From: SSC3 sp963769585
GTDB lineage: Bacteria > Actinomycetota > Actinomycetes > Propionibacteriales > Nocardioidaceae
Direction: 5' to 3'
Length of the DNA stretch: 64,000 nt
Assembly (NCBI GenBank): GCA_963769585.1
Contig: CAVYMJ010000006.1
Span: forward strand, 806,001 to 870,000
Under the pieces are notes generated by a model. The model was not told the DNA's origin. It was given only the letters and a program-made list of their open reading frames with translations, and did no database searches. This document shows, in pieces, positions 48,838 to 57,129 of this stretch. Position 1 is the stretch's first letter. Each line of letters begins with the position of its first letter. The translations under genes were made by a program, and so were the position numbers.

Positions 48838-49608
48838 GTGGGCAAGCCGCGCAAGATGAGGGAGCGACGCGGATGGGCTTGGACCACAAGCGTGGCGATC
48901 GTCAAGCCACTGCTGTTGACCTTCACCAGGCACGAGTGGGTGGATCCCGAGAAGCTCCCCGCCGAGGGCGGCTGTGTGATCGTCTCCAACCATCTTTCCC
49001 ACATCGACCCGCTGACCCTCGCGCACCTGCTCTATGACCACGGGAGACTTCCCCGGTACCTGGCCAAGGACTCGCTGTTCCACGTGTTCTTCGCCGGCAC
49101 CATCCTGCGCAGCACCGGTCAGATCCCGGTCGCCCGGTTGACCTCGGATGCCGGGTCCGCCTTCACGGCTGCGGTGCAGGGGGTGCGGGACGGCAAGGCC
49201 GTGATGTTCTACCCCGAGGGCACGATCTCCCGCGACCCCGACCTGTGGCCGATGGTCGGCAAGACGGGGGCGGCGCGGGTGGCTCTTGAGTCCGGAGCGC
49301 CGGTAGTCCCGATCGCCCAGTGGGGCCAGCAGAACATCCTGTATCCGTACGGGCGGAAGCTCAAGCTCATCCCGCCGCAGCGGGTTCGTCTCAAGGTGGG
49401 CGACCCGGTCGACCTCGACGACCTGCGCGGACGTACGCTCACGCCTGAGGTCCTGCACGCGGCCACGGAGCGGGTGATGGAGGCGATCACGGTGCTGCTG
49501 GAGGACCTGCGCGGCGAGAAGGCTCCTGCCGAGCGCTTCGACCCACGCAAGCGGGGCGTCAAGGAGATCGGCAACCCCCACAAGCCCGACACTCGGAAGG
49601 CTGAGTAG
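48838..49608 (+). CDS. plsC: 1-acyl-sn-glycerol-3-phosphate acyltransferase-like protein
   Basis: The 256-aa protein acylates lysophospholipids. Motif I is SNHLSHIDPLTL (HX4D), motif II is in GQIPVARL, motif III is FYPEGTISRD, and motif IV VVPIAQWG. The GTG start is at 48838 and a single hydrophobic stretch lies at the N-terminus. It is 3 bp before gpsA, tying acylglycerol synthesis to glycerol-3-phosphate supply. Confidence 0.92.
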   Translation: MGKPRKMRERRGWAWTTSVAIVKPLLLTFTRHEWVDPEKLPAEGGCVIVSNHLSHIDPLTLAHLLYDHGRLPRYLAKDSLFHVFFAGTILRSTGQIPVARLTSDAGSAFTAAVQGVRDGKAVMFYPEGTISRDPDLWPMVGKTGAARVALESGAPVVPIAQWGQQNILYPYGRKLKLIPPQRVRLKVGDPVDLDDLRGRTLTPEVLHAATERVMEAITVLLEDLRGEKAPAERFDPRKRGVKEIGNPHKPDTRKAE

Positions 49609-49611
49609 CCC

Positions 49612-50613
49612 ATGGCAAGGATCGCCACGTTCGGCTCAGGGTCGTGGGGTACCGCTTTCTCGATCGTGCTCGCGGATGCGGGCCACGAGGTCAAGCTGTG
49701 GGCGCGGCGCGAGGACCTGTGCGCCACCATCAATGACAAGCGTGAGAACACCGACTACCTGCCGGGGATCGAGCTACCAGGCTCGATCAGCGCCACGCAC
49801 GATCCGGCAGAGGCTGCGGCCGGCGCCGAGCTGGTCGTCCTCGCGGTGCCCTCCCAGACGCTGAGAGCCAACCTCACGGACTGGGCTGGCTCCCTCCCCT
49901 CCGAGGCCGTCCTGGTCTCGCTGATGAAGGGAGTAGAGCTCGGGTCGCTCAAGCGGATGAGCGAGGTGATCGCCGAGGTGACCGGTGCCGGTCCCGAACG
50001 TGTCGCGGTCGTCACCGGACCGAACCTCGCCAAGGAGATCGCGAACCGGGAGCCGGCCGCGAGCGTCGTGGCCTGCGAGGACGAGGCCGTCGCGGCCCGG
50101 CTCCGCGGCCTGATGCACTCTGCGGCCTTCCGGCCCTACTCCAGCACCGACGTGATCGGCTGTGAGCTCGGTGGCGCCTACAAGAACGTCATCGCGCTGG
50201 CGGTCGGGATGGCCGTCGGGCTTGGCTTCGGCGACAACACCACAGCGTCGGTGATCACCCGCGGCCTGGCCGAGACCGCTCGACTCGCGATGAAGCTCGG
50301 TGCCGACCCGATCACCCTGATGGGTCTGGCCGGGCTCGGCGACCTGGTCGCGACCTGCTCCTCGCCGCTCTCGCGCAACCGGACCTTCGGCGAGAAGCTC
50401 GGTCAGGGGATGACCACCGAGGAGGTGACCGCGTCCACCCGCCAGGTGGCCGAGGGGGTCAAGACCTGCTCGTCGCTGCTCGAGCTCGCCCAGACCAACG
50501 GGATCTACGCACCACTCGTCCAGTCAGTCCACAGCGTCGTCGCCGGCGAGATGTCGGCCTCGGACATGATGACGAGCCTGATCACGCGCGAGACCAAGAG
50601 CGAGCGGGACTGA
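49612..50613 (+). CDS. gpsA: Glycerol-3-phosphate dehydrogenase [NAD(P)+]
   Basis: The 333-aa enzyme reduces dihydroxyacetone phosphate to glycerol-3-phosphate for phospholipids. The Rossmann motif is FGSGSWGTAFSIVLADAG. The catalytic-Lys block is GCELGGAYKNVIALAVGMAVGLGFGDN, and GLAGLGDLVATCSSPLSRNRTFG is the C-terminal signature. It forms an operon with plsC. Confidence 0.96.
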   Translation: MARIATFGSGSWGTAFSIVLADAGHEVKLWARREDLCATINDKRENTDYLPGIELPGSISATHDPAEAAAGAELVVLAVPSQTLRANLTDWAGSLPSEAVLVSLMKGVELGSLKRMSEVIAEVTGAGPERVAVVTGPNLAKEIANREPAASVVACEDEAVAARLRGLMHSAAFRPYSSTDVIGCELGGAYKNVIALAVGMAVGLGFGDNTTASVITRGLAETARLAMKLGADPITLMGLAGLGDLVATCSSPLSRNRTFGEKLGQGMTTEEVTASTRQVAEGVKTCSSLLELAQTNGIYAPLVQSVHSVVAGEMSASDMMTSLITRETKSERD

Positions 50614-50622
50614 CTGCTGCGA

Positions 50623-50949
50623 TCAGCCGGCGGACCCGCCGGCGACCTCGTAGGACCACAGCTCGGAGGAGATCCCGACCGGCTTCTGCGCTTCGCCACC
50701 GGACCGTTCTGAGGCGTCCTTGTGGCCGTGCTTGAACGACGCGGAGGAGACCCAGGCCTGGAACGACTCCTCGTCGCGCCATCTGGTTACCACCAGCCAC
50801 TGCGTGCGCTCATCGGTCGGCTTGAGGAGCTCGAAACCCTCAAAGCCGTCCTGGTCGTCGACCGCACCGGCGCGGGCCGCGAACCGTTGGGCCAGTTCGT
50901 CGCCGCTGTCAGCAGGGACGGTGATCGCGTTGATCTTGATGACGCTCAT
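50623..50949 (-). CDS. MhuD/IsdG-like heme-degrading monooxygenase
   Basis: The 108-aa ABM-fold protein starts MSVIKINAITVPADSGDEL and contains Asn7, Trp66 and His at 74 and 76, close to the Asn7/Trp66/His75 set used by mycobacterial MhuD to bind and oxidise heme. QRFAARAGAVDDQDGFEGFELLKP is the family core. It probably opens heme to release iron. It overlaps the downstream-transcribed PLP gene start region by 4 bp (50946-50949), so is likely the second gene of an operon with it. Confidence 0.82.
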   Translation of the reverse strand: MSVIKINAITVPADSGDELAQRFAARAGAVDDQDGFEGFELLKPTDERTQWLVVTRWRDEESFQAWVSSASFKHGHKDASERSGGEAQKPVGISSELWSYEVAGGSAG

Positions 50950-52013
50950 GAGTCGATCCTGTCAGGGACGTGGGACAGCGCGGCGGCAAGGTCCTCCCAG
51001 AGGTCGTCGACATCCTCGATTCCGACCGAGAGCCGGATGAGTCCCTCGGGGATCGTCGCCGCCTCGGTCTTCCAACGACGGCGGCGCTCGAAGGTGGACT
51101 CGACGCCCCCCAGGCTGGTCGCGTTGACCCACAGCTGCGTGGAGTGGGTGACCAGGTCGGCAGCCGAGGCACCGTCGGCGAGCACGATCGCGATGATCGC
51201 ACCAAAGCCCGGGTAGCGAACCTCGCTCAACGCCGGGTGGCCCTGCAGGCGACCGACCAGGTCGAGGGCGTTGCTCTGCGCCCGCTCGATCCGCAGCGGC
51301 AGCGTCCGCAGGCCGCGGAGCGCCAGCCAGGCCTCGAAAGGACCGGGGACGGCGCCGATCAGGTCACGGCGGTTCTTCAGTACGCCATGGAGCTCCTCAG
51401 ACCCGGTAACCACCGCCCCCATGAGTACGTCGGAGTGGCCGGAGATGAACTTGGTCGCCGAGTGCAGGACGAGATCGGCGCCCAGCGAGAGCGGCTGCTG
51501 CAGCAAGGGCGTGGCGAAGGTGTTGTCCACCACGACGTACGCGCCGGCGGCATGCGCCGCCTCGATGACCGGTGCGAGGTCGATCACCTCGAGTGCGGGG
51601 TTGGTGGGGGACTCGAGGAAGACGAGCGCCGCATCGGCGCAGGCCGCGAGGAGAGCGTCGCTGTCGGTGACGTCCACCAGGGCCGCGGTCAGCCGCCCTC
51701 GGGACTCGAGGTCGGCAAGCTGCATCACCGAGCCGTTGTAGGCGTGCTTGGGCGCCACCACCTTGGCGCCGGTGCCGACCAGGTCGAGGATCGCCGAGAC
51801 TGCGGCGAGGCCGGAGGCGTAGGCCAGGCACCGGCCACCCTCCAGAGCGCCGAGCGCCTCCTCGAACGCGGACCAGGTCGGGTTCCCGTAGCGCCCGTAC
51901 TCGAGGTCGCCGCCCGCGACGTAGGTGGCCGCCATCGTGATCGGGACGTTGAGTGGGTTGTCCGGCTCGTGGGCGGGGCGTCCTGCGGTGACGGCGATGG
52001 TCGCGGGTCTCAT
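50946..52013 (-). CDS. Cystathionine gamma-synthase-like PLP enzyme
   Basis: The 355-aa member of the Cys/Met metabolism PLP family has GRYGNPTWSAFEEALGALEGG, VVDNTFATPLLQQPLSLGADLVLHS and the Schiff-base Lys in HSATKFISGHSDVLMG. It may be a synthase, gamma-lyase or sulfhydrylase; the subgroup is not resolved from sequence alone. It is followed by the MhuD-like gene with a 4-bp overlap and is divergent from ddl. Confidence 0.88.
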   Translation of the reverse strand: MRPATIAVTAGRPAHEPDNPLNVPITMAATYVAGGDLEYGRYGNPTWSAFEEALGALEGGRCLAYASGLAAVSAILDLVGTGAKVVAPKHAYNGSVMQLADLESRGRLTAALVDVTDSDALLAACADAALVFLESPTNPALEVIDLAPVIEAAHAAGAYVVVDNTFATPLLQQPLSLGADLVLHSATKFISGHSDVLMGAVVTGSEELHGVLKNRRDLIGAVPGPFEAWLALRGLRTLPLRIERAQSNALDLVGRLQGHPALSEVRYPGFGAIIAIVLADGASAADLVTHSTQLWVNATSLGGVESTFERRRRWKTEAATIPEGLIRLSVGIEDVDDLWEDLAAALSHVPDRIDS

Positions 52014-52097
52014 GGCGCCACCCTATTTCCGGTGGTTCCGAGCGGCTCTGTCAGCCCGGAAACCCGCACCGAGGGAGCGGGTAGGGTCGGGGCCACC

Positions 52098-53222
52098 ATG
52101 ACTGAGCAGACACGCAAGCCCCGGGTCGCGATCGTCTTCGGTGGCCGGTCGAGTGAGCACGCGATCTCCTGCGTGACAGCGGGCAGCGTGCTCCAAGCTC
52201 TCGATCCCACCCGGTACGACGTGGTGCCGATCGGGATCGCCCAGGATGGCCGCTGGGTGCTTGAGTCCGGTGATCCCGAGGGTCTGAAGATCAAGAGCGC
52301 CGACGAGCTTCCGTCCGTTGACCCTGACCTGCCCCCGGTCGTCATCGCCAACGACGGCCTGCGCAGCGAGCTGGTGGTGCAGCGACCCGGCCAGGTGCCC
52401 GAGACTCTGGGCGAGGTCGACGTGGTCTTCCCGCTCCTGCACGGGCCCTTCGGCGAGGACGGCACGGTGCAGGGCCTGCTGGAGATGGCCGGGGTGAAGT
52501 ACGTCGGTGCCGGCGTACTGGCTTCGGCGGTCGGCATGGACAAGCACTACATGAAGGTGATGTTCCAGGCTCAGGGACTGCCGGTCCTGCCATACGCCGT
52601 GATCACGACACGTGACTGGGGCACTGATCGGGGAGCCTGCTTGGAGTCGGTGGACTCCCTGGGATACCCCGTCTTCGTCAAGCCCTGCCGCGGCGGCTCC
52701 AGTATCGGGATCACCAAGGTTCGCTCCACCGACGAGCTCGTGGACGCGGTCGAGGAGGCGCGCCGCTGGGACCCGAAGGTGATCATCGAGGCGAGCGCGG
52801 GCGACGGCGCTCGTGAGGTCGAGTGTGGCGTGCTGCAGGGCTTCGGTACCAACCCGCCGGACGCCTCCGTGGTCGCGGAGATCACCGTCGACCCGAGCCG
52901 CGACTTCTACGACTTCGAGGCCAAGTACCTTCCCGGGGACACCGGGATCACCGTTCCCGCCAAGCTCTCCGACCCGGTCACCGCCAGGATCCAGGACCTG
53001 TCGGTCAAGGCGTTCGAGGCGCTGTCGTGTGAGGGGCTGGCTCGGGTGGACTTCTTCGTCAGGGCGGACGACCGGGTCGTGGTCAACGAGATCAACACGA
53101 TGCCCGGGTTCACGCCGTCGTCGATGTTCCCCAGGATGTGGGCGGAGTCCGGTCTGGACTATCCGGCGCTGGTAGACCGGTTGGTCCAGCTCGCCCTGCA
53201 CCGCCCCACCGGCCTGCGGTAG
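52098..53222 (+). CDS. ddl: D-alanine--D-alanine ligase
   Basis: ATG 52098 gives 374 aa starting MTEQTRKPRVAIVFGGRSSEH. The ATP-grasp ligase makes the D-Ala-D-Ala dipeptide of peptidoglycan. Seen: FPLLHGPFGEDGTVQGLLE, VFVKPCRGGSSIGITKV (ATP), and the metal-binding end ARVDFFVRADDRVVVNEINTMPGFT. TAGGGT at 52082-52087, 10 nt before the ATG, suggests a very short 5' untranslated region. It follows gpsA in order, as in many actinobacteria. Confidence 0.96.
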   Translation: MTEQTRKPRVAIVFGGRSSEHAISCVTAGSVLQALDPTRYDVVPIGIAQDGRWVLESGDPEGLKIKSADELPSVDPDLPPVVIANDGLRSELVVQRPGQVPETLGEVDVVFPLLHGPFGEDGTVQGLLEMAGVKYVGAGVLASAVGMDKHYMKVMFQAQGLPVLPYAVITTRDWGTDRGACLESVDSLGYPVFVKPCRGGSSIGITKVRSTDELVDAVEEARRWDPKVIIEASAGDGAREVECGVLQGFGTNPPDASVVAEITVDPSRDFYDFEAKYLPGDTGITVPAKLSDPVTARIQDLSVKAFEALSCEGLARVDFFVRADDRVVVNEINTMPGFTPSSMFPRMWAESGLDYPALVDRLVQLALHRPTGLR

Positions 53223-53238
53223 CGCGGCTTCGCTGCCA

Positions 53239-53685
53239 CTACCCGCAGGGCTGGGTCCGCTCCGTTGCGCCCATGACCGCGTCGCCGACGTCGACCAGGG
53301 CCGCGCTCGAGGTCCCGTAGGCGTCGGGGATCTGCACCTCGACGCTCGGCTCCCGGCCGACGGTGAGCGCCACGACCTTGTCAGTCACATCGCTGAGGTA
53401 CCAGTCCACGCCATTGACCCGCAGGCAGTTGCTGATCAGCTCGGCCGGTCGGGGCACCCCGCAGCGGACCACGATCGGAGGGTCGCCGTACGCCGCGACC
53501 GTCTCGCCCTCGACCTCCCGGCGTTCCTGGTCCCCGACGGAGTCGGGCAGGGCTCCCACGAAGGACCGGCAGGAGCCGGCGGCCTCGGCGTCGAGCTCTG
53601 GGGCCGCTATGAGCAGCGGTCCGCCGCAGCCGGCCAGCGACACGACAGCGCCCACAGCCACGAGGGCGGGGCGCTGTCGACGCAT
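53239..53685 (-). CDS. DUF3515 family lipoprotein
   Basis: The 148-aa protein has a signal with the lipobox SLAGC (residue about 20). The DUF3515 core has SCRSFVGALPDSVGDQERREV, YGDPPIVVRCGVPRPAEL and VNGVDWYL, with three Cys in the mature region. It is widespread in actinobacteria next to ddl and thiL; function unknown. It is convergent with ddl. Confidence 0.88.
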   Translation of the reverse strand: MRRQRPALVAVGAVVSLAGCGGPLLIAAPELDAEAAGSCRSFVGALPDSVGDQERREVEGETVAAYGDPPIVVRCGVPRPAELISNCLRVNGVDWYLSDVTDKVVALTVGREPSVEVQIPDAYGTSSAALVDVGDAVMGATERTQPCG

Positions 53686-53701
53686 GAGGGGACGTGCAGG
53701 G

Positions 53702-53938
53702 TCAGATGTGTACGACCGGGCAGGTCAGGGTGCGGGTGATGCCGGGGATGCTCTGCACCTTTGCCACGACGAGCTTGCCGAGCTCGTCGACATTGCGGGC
53801 CTCTGCACGCACGATCACGTCATAGGGACCGGTGACGTCCTCGGCGCGGGTCACGCCCTTCACATCGGCGATCGCGATGGCAACCTCGGCGGCCTTGCCG
53901 ACGTCGGTCTGGATCAAGATGTAGGCCTGAACCACCAT
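53702..53938 (-). CDS. Stand-alone Lrp/AsnC ligand-binding (RAM) domain protein
   Basis: ATG 53938 gives 78 aa. The product is only the alpha/beta RAM domain (AYILIQTDVGKAAEVAIAIA, GVTRAEDVTGPYDVIVRAEA, VQSIPGITRTLTCPVVHI) with no DNA-binding helix-turn-helix. Such proteins bind amino acids and may modify full-length Lrp regulators; this is inference. It lies 16 bp upstream of the DUF3515 gene on the same strand. Confidence 0.9.
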   Translation of the reverse strand: MVVQAYILIQTDVGKAAEVAIAIADVKGVTRAEDVTGPYDVIVRAEARNVDELGKLVVAKVQSIPGITRTLTCPVVHI

Positions 53939-54048
53939 GCTCGGCTCCTTTGTGGGTGTCGTGGCAGTCGTCTGCGACTCGGGGGTGAGTCCAGTCGTCA
54001 ACCTACCCTGCGCCCCGGCGCGGCGGAACATCGGATTGAATACCGACC

Positions 54049-55011
54049 ATGGCCCCCCCGGACTCCACCCCGCCCGACGCGACCCTCTCCGACCTCGGCG
54101 AGTTCGGTCTCATCGAGGCTCTGACGAGCAGGTTCGCCCTTGCTGGGAACGTGATCCTCGGCCCGGGGGACGACGCAGCCATCGTCGAAGTCACCGACGC
54201 CAGGGTGGTGATCTCCACCGACCTGCTGGTCGACACCCGGCACTTCCGGCGGGACTGGGCATCGGCGACGGACATCGGCCACAAGGCGGCCGCACAGAAC
54301 CTCTCCGACCTGAACGCGATGGGGGGCACAGCCACCGCCCTGACCGTCGGCCTGGCCCTGCCTGCGGACCTCCCGGTCGCCTGGGTACTCGAGCTGGCCG
54401 AGGGGTTCGCCGAGGAGTGTGCGCTGGTCGGCGCCTCGGTCGTCGGCGGGGACATCACGCGCTCGAACGAGCTGATGATCGCGGTGACGGTGATCGGCGC
54501 GGTCGATGGCGCTCCGGTGCTCAGGTCCGGCGCGCAGCCCGGGGACGTGGTGGCGCTCTTCGGCCGCCAGGGGTGGGCCGCTGCGGGTCTCGCCGTACTG
54601 GCCCGGGGGTTCCGTTCGCCGCGGGTCCTGGTCGAGGCTCACCGTCGGCCCGAACCCCCGTACGCCGCCGGGCCCAGCGGACTCAAACTGGGCGCGACCT
54701 CGATGATCGACGTGTCCGACGGCCTGCTCGGCGACCTCGCGCACATCGCCGCGGCGTCGGGGGTCGCCGTCGACGTCGCCACTGGCGCCTTCGAGATCCC
54801 CGAGCCGCTGCTCGCTGTCGGCGCGGCCACCGGCGTCGACCCGATGACGTTCATCCTCACCGGAGGCGACGACCACGCGATCCTGGCCACCTTCCCCCCG
54901 AAGGTGAAGCTGCCCGCCGAGTGGACCGTCATCGGAACCGTCTCCGCAGGCGAAGGCGTCACCGTTGACGGCGCGCCGTACGACGGCCCCGGCGGCCACA
55001 CCCACTTCTGA
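54049..55011 (+). CDS. thiL: Thiamine-monophosphate kinase
   Basis: The 320-aa enzyme phosphorylates thiamine monophosphate to the diphosphate cofactor, which IlvB also needs. GPGDDAAIVEV, STDLLVDTRHFRRDWASATDIGHKAAAQNLSDLNAMGG and GDITRSNELMIAVTVIG are the family blocks; MIDVSDGLLGDLAHI and TGGDDHAILA close the active site. The start is ATG 54049. No TPP riboswitch is seen upstream. It is followed by a tandem repeat array. Confidence 0.95.
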   Translation: MAPPDSTPPDATLSDLGEFGLIEALTSRFALAGNVILGPGDDAAIVEVTDARVVISTDLLVDTRHFRRDWASATDIGHKAAAQNLSDLNAMGGTATALTVGLALPADLPVAWVLELAEGFAEECALVGASVVGGDITRSNELMIAVTVIGAVDGAPVLRSGAQPGDVVALFGRQGWAAAGLAVLARGFRSPRVLVEAHRRPEPPYAAGPSGLKLGATSMIDVSDGLLGDLAHIAAASGVAVDVATGAFEIPEPLLAVGAATGVDPMTFILTGGDDHAILATFPPKVKLPAEWTVIGTVSAGEGVTVDGAPYDGPGGHTHF

Positions 55012-55012
55012 C

Positions 55013-55100
55013 GGTTGAGCCGGGCATGTTGGTTGGTTGAGCCGGGCATGTTGGTTGGTTGAGCCGGGCATGTTGGTTGGTTGAGCCGGGCATGTTGGTT
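55013..55100. repeat. Tandem array of four 22-bp repeats
   Basis: Four identical units, each beginning GGTTGAGCCGGGCATG and ending TTGGTT, start 2 bp after the thiL stop codon. Read in reverse complement they match the units at 23255-23448 with one or two differences. The gap is again between convergent genes (thiL and rpmB). Confidence 0.9.
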
Positions 55101-55120
55101 GGTGGCGCCGTCAGCCCATC

Positions 55121-55144
55121 AAAAAAGCCGCCCGGAGGCGGCTT
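55121..55144 (-). terminator. Intrinsic terminator of rpmB
   Basis: On the minus strand GCCGCC and GGCGGC pair around a 4-nt loop (55127-55142) and are followed by six T residues (55121-55126 as A on the plus strand). Confidence 0.88.
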
Positions 55145-55162
55145 GTCTGACCTGCGGTGCGC

Positions 55163-55348
55163 TCAGCGCGTGACCTTGCCGGCCTTGATGCAGCCGGTGC
55201 AGACGTTGAGGCGCTTGGGCGAACCGTTGACGGTGGCGCGGACGCGCTGGATGTTCGGGTTGAAGCGACGCTTCGTAATCTTGCGCGACCACGGTCGGTT
55301 GTTCCCGAAGCCCGGGCCCTTGGCGCAGATGTCACAGACGGCAGCCAC
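55163..55348 (-). CDS. rpmB: 50S ribosomal protein L28
   Basis: GTG 55348 gives 61 aa; AGGAG lies upstream. This is the zinc-type (C+) form, with Cys pairs in VCDICAKGP and VCTGCIKAG. The rest of the family is in RPWSRKITKRRFNPNIQRVR. The start is fixed by the family's short N-terminus (MAAVCDICAKG). It is convergent with thiL and divergent from the DAK2 gene. Confidence 0.96.
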   Translation of the reverse strand: MAAVCDICAKGPGFGNNRPWSRKITKRRFNPNIQRVRATVNGSPKRLNVCTGCIKAGKVTR

Positions 55349-55497
55349 CGTGAACTCCTGGATTTGCTTGGCGATCAGAACGAGGGTGCCCTGTCCGGGC
55401 AACCGCACAAGAGTATCTGATCGCCCCGCGGCGACGCCAATCGGCGGATCCCACTAGCCTCTACGTGGCAGTTTGACCCACGGAAAGGGGGCCCCAC

Positions 55498-57123
55498 ATG
55501 CGGTACGACGCAGCCACCTTCACGCCTCAGCTGCTGCTGGTCCTCTCCGACCATGTGGTGCGGGCGCTCTCCGAGGCGCGGGAGGAGCTCGACGCCCTCA
55601 ACGTGTTCCCCGTGCCCGACGGTGACACCGGCACCAACATGTTCCTGACCTTCGAAGGTGCGCATACTGAGCTGGTCGCCCTGGTCGCGGAGCAGCCCGA
55701 GCTGCCGATGGTCGAGGCTGCCACGGCCTACAACCGGTTCCTCCTCTTCGCAGCACGGGGCAACTCCGGCGTCATCATGTCCCAGCTGTTCGGCGCGATG
55801 GTTCGCCGCCTTGTCGAGCCCACCGGTGAACGCCTGCCCACGGCACTGGCCGCCGCCATGACCGCGGCCACCGAGGCGGGGTACGCCGCGGTGGGCGACC
55901 CGGTCGAGGGAACCATCCTGAGCGTGGCCAGGGCGAGCAGCGACGCGGCCCAGCGGGCCGCCGTACGCGGCGACGCGACCTTGGTCCGGGTGCTGCGCGC
56001 GTCGGCCAGCGCGGCCCGCGACGCGCTGGACCGTACGCCGGAGCAGCTGCCGATCCTGCGCAGCGCGGGAGTCGTGGACGCCGGCGGGCGCGGCCTGTGC
56101 GTGGTGCTGGACGCGATCGAGACCGCCCTGACCGGCAAGCGACCCTCCGGGGCCGGCCCGGCCGGGCGCAGACCCCTGCCGATGCCGATGCCCGTGGACG
56201 ACCTCACCGAGGACGGGCCGTCGTACGAGGTCATGTACCTGCTCGAGGCCCCCGACGACTCGATCGCCGCCCTCAAACAGGCGCTTCATCCGCTTGGCGA
56301 CTCGCTGGTGGTCGTCGGCGGAGAGGGCACCTGGAACGTCCACGTGCACGTCGACGACGTCGGGGCCGCAATCGAGGCCGGCATCGTGGCCGGCCGACCG
56401 CACCGGGTCCGGGTCACTCACTTCGCCGAGCAGATCGCAGCCCGGGCCAGACCGCAGCGGCGCGGCCGGAAGGCGGTCGTCGTGGCGTTCGGAGCGGGTC
56501 TGGCTCAGGTCTTCCGGGAGGCCGGCGCGCAGGTCGTGATGGCAACCCCCGACGTGCGGCCGTCCAGCCAGGAGCTCTACGACGCCGTGGTCGCGACCGG
56601 GGCGGCCGAGGTCGTCATCCTGCCCAACGACCGGCACGTGACGGACGCAGCCGTGGCGGCAGCCCAGCGTGCGCAGGAGAGCGGCGAGGTACGCGTCGCG
56701 GTGATTCCCACCAACGCGCAGGTGCAGGGTCTGGCGGCACTGGCCGTGCACGAACCGGGGCGCACCTTCGACCAGGACCTCGTGGAGATGACCGCGGCCG
56801 GGCGGCACGCCCGCTCCGGCGCGGTGACCGTCGCAGAGAGGCAGGCCATCACCATGGCCGGGCCGTGTGAGCCCGGCGACGTGCTCGGCGTCGTCGAGGG
56901 GGACTTCGCACTTGTCGGTGACGACCTGTTCACTGTCGCCATGGGTGTCCTCGACCGGATGATTGGCGGCGGTGGCGAGCTGGTCACGATCGTCTCAGGC
57001 GCTGGCTCCGGAGACCTCGCGGAGCGCTGTAGGGCCTACATCGCCGAGGCGTACGTCCACGTCGACGTGATGGAGTACGCCGGCGGCCAGGACCGTTACC
57101 CGCTTCTCTTCGGGGTCGAGTAG
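55498..57123 (+). CDS. DAK2/DegV-type protein, FakA-like kinase
   Basis: The 541-aa protein has an N-terminal DhaL domain with the metal/ATP motif FPVPDGDTGTNMFLTF and RGNSGVIMSQLFGAM, a middle domain (YEVMYLLEAPDDSIAAL, TWNVHVHVDDVGAAI) and a C-terminal FakA-type domain. FakA phosphorylates fatty acids held by FakB in Gram-positives. In actinobacteria the substrate is less certain. TAGCCT (55453-55458) may be its -10, and AAAGGGGG is its ribosome binding site. It is followed by recG. Confidence 0.88.
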   Translation: MRYDAATFTPQLLLVLSDHVVRALSEAREELDALNVFPVPDGDTGTNMFLTFEGAHTELVALVAEQPELPMVEAATAYNRFLLFAARGNSGVIMSQLFGAMVRRLVEPTGERLPTALAAAMTAATEAGYAAVGDPVEGTILSVARASSDAAQRAAVRGDATLVRVLRASASAARDALDRTPEQLPILRSAGVVDAGGRGLCVVLDAIETALTGKRPSGAGPAGRRPLPMPMPVDDLTEDGPSYEVMYLLEAPDDSIAALKQALHPLGDSLVVVGGEGTWNVHVHVDDVGAAIEAGIVAGRPHRVRVTHFAEQIAARARPQRRGRKAVVVAFGAGLAQVFREAGAQVVMATPDVRPSSQELYDAVVATGAAEVVILPNDRHVTDAAVAAAQRAQESGEVRVAVIPTNAQVQGLAALAVHEPGRTFDQDLVEMTAAGRHARSGAVTVAERQAITMAGPCEPGDVLGVVEGDFALVGDDLFTVAMGVLDRMIGGGGELVTIVSGAGSGDLAERCRAYIAEAYVHVDVMEYAGGQDRYPLLFGVE

Positions 57124-57129
57124 GCCGCC

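Noticed and set aside
54000..54048. TPP riboswitch upstream of thiL
   Set aside because: The gap is too short and has none of the conserved THI-box sequences.
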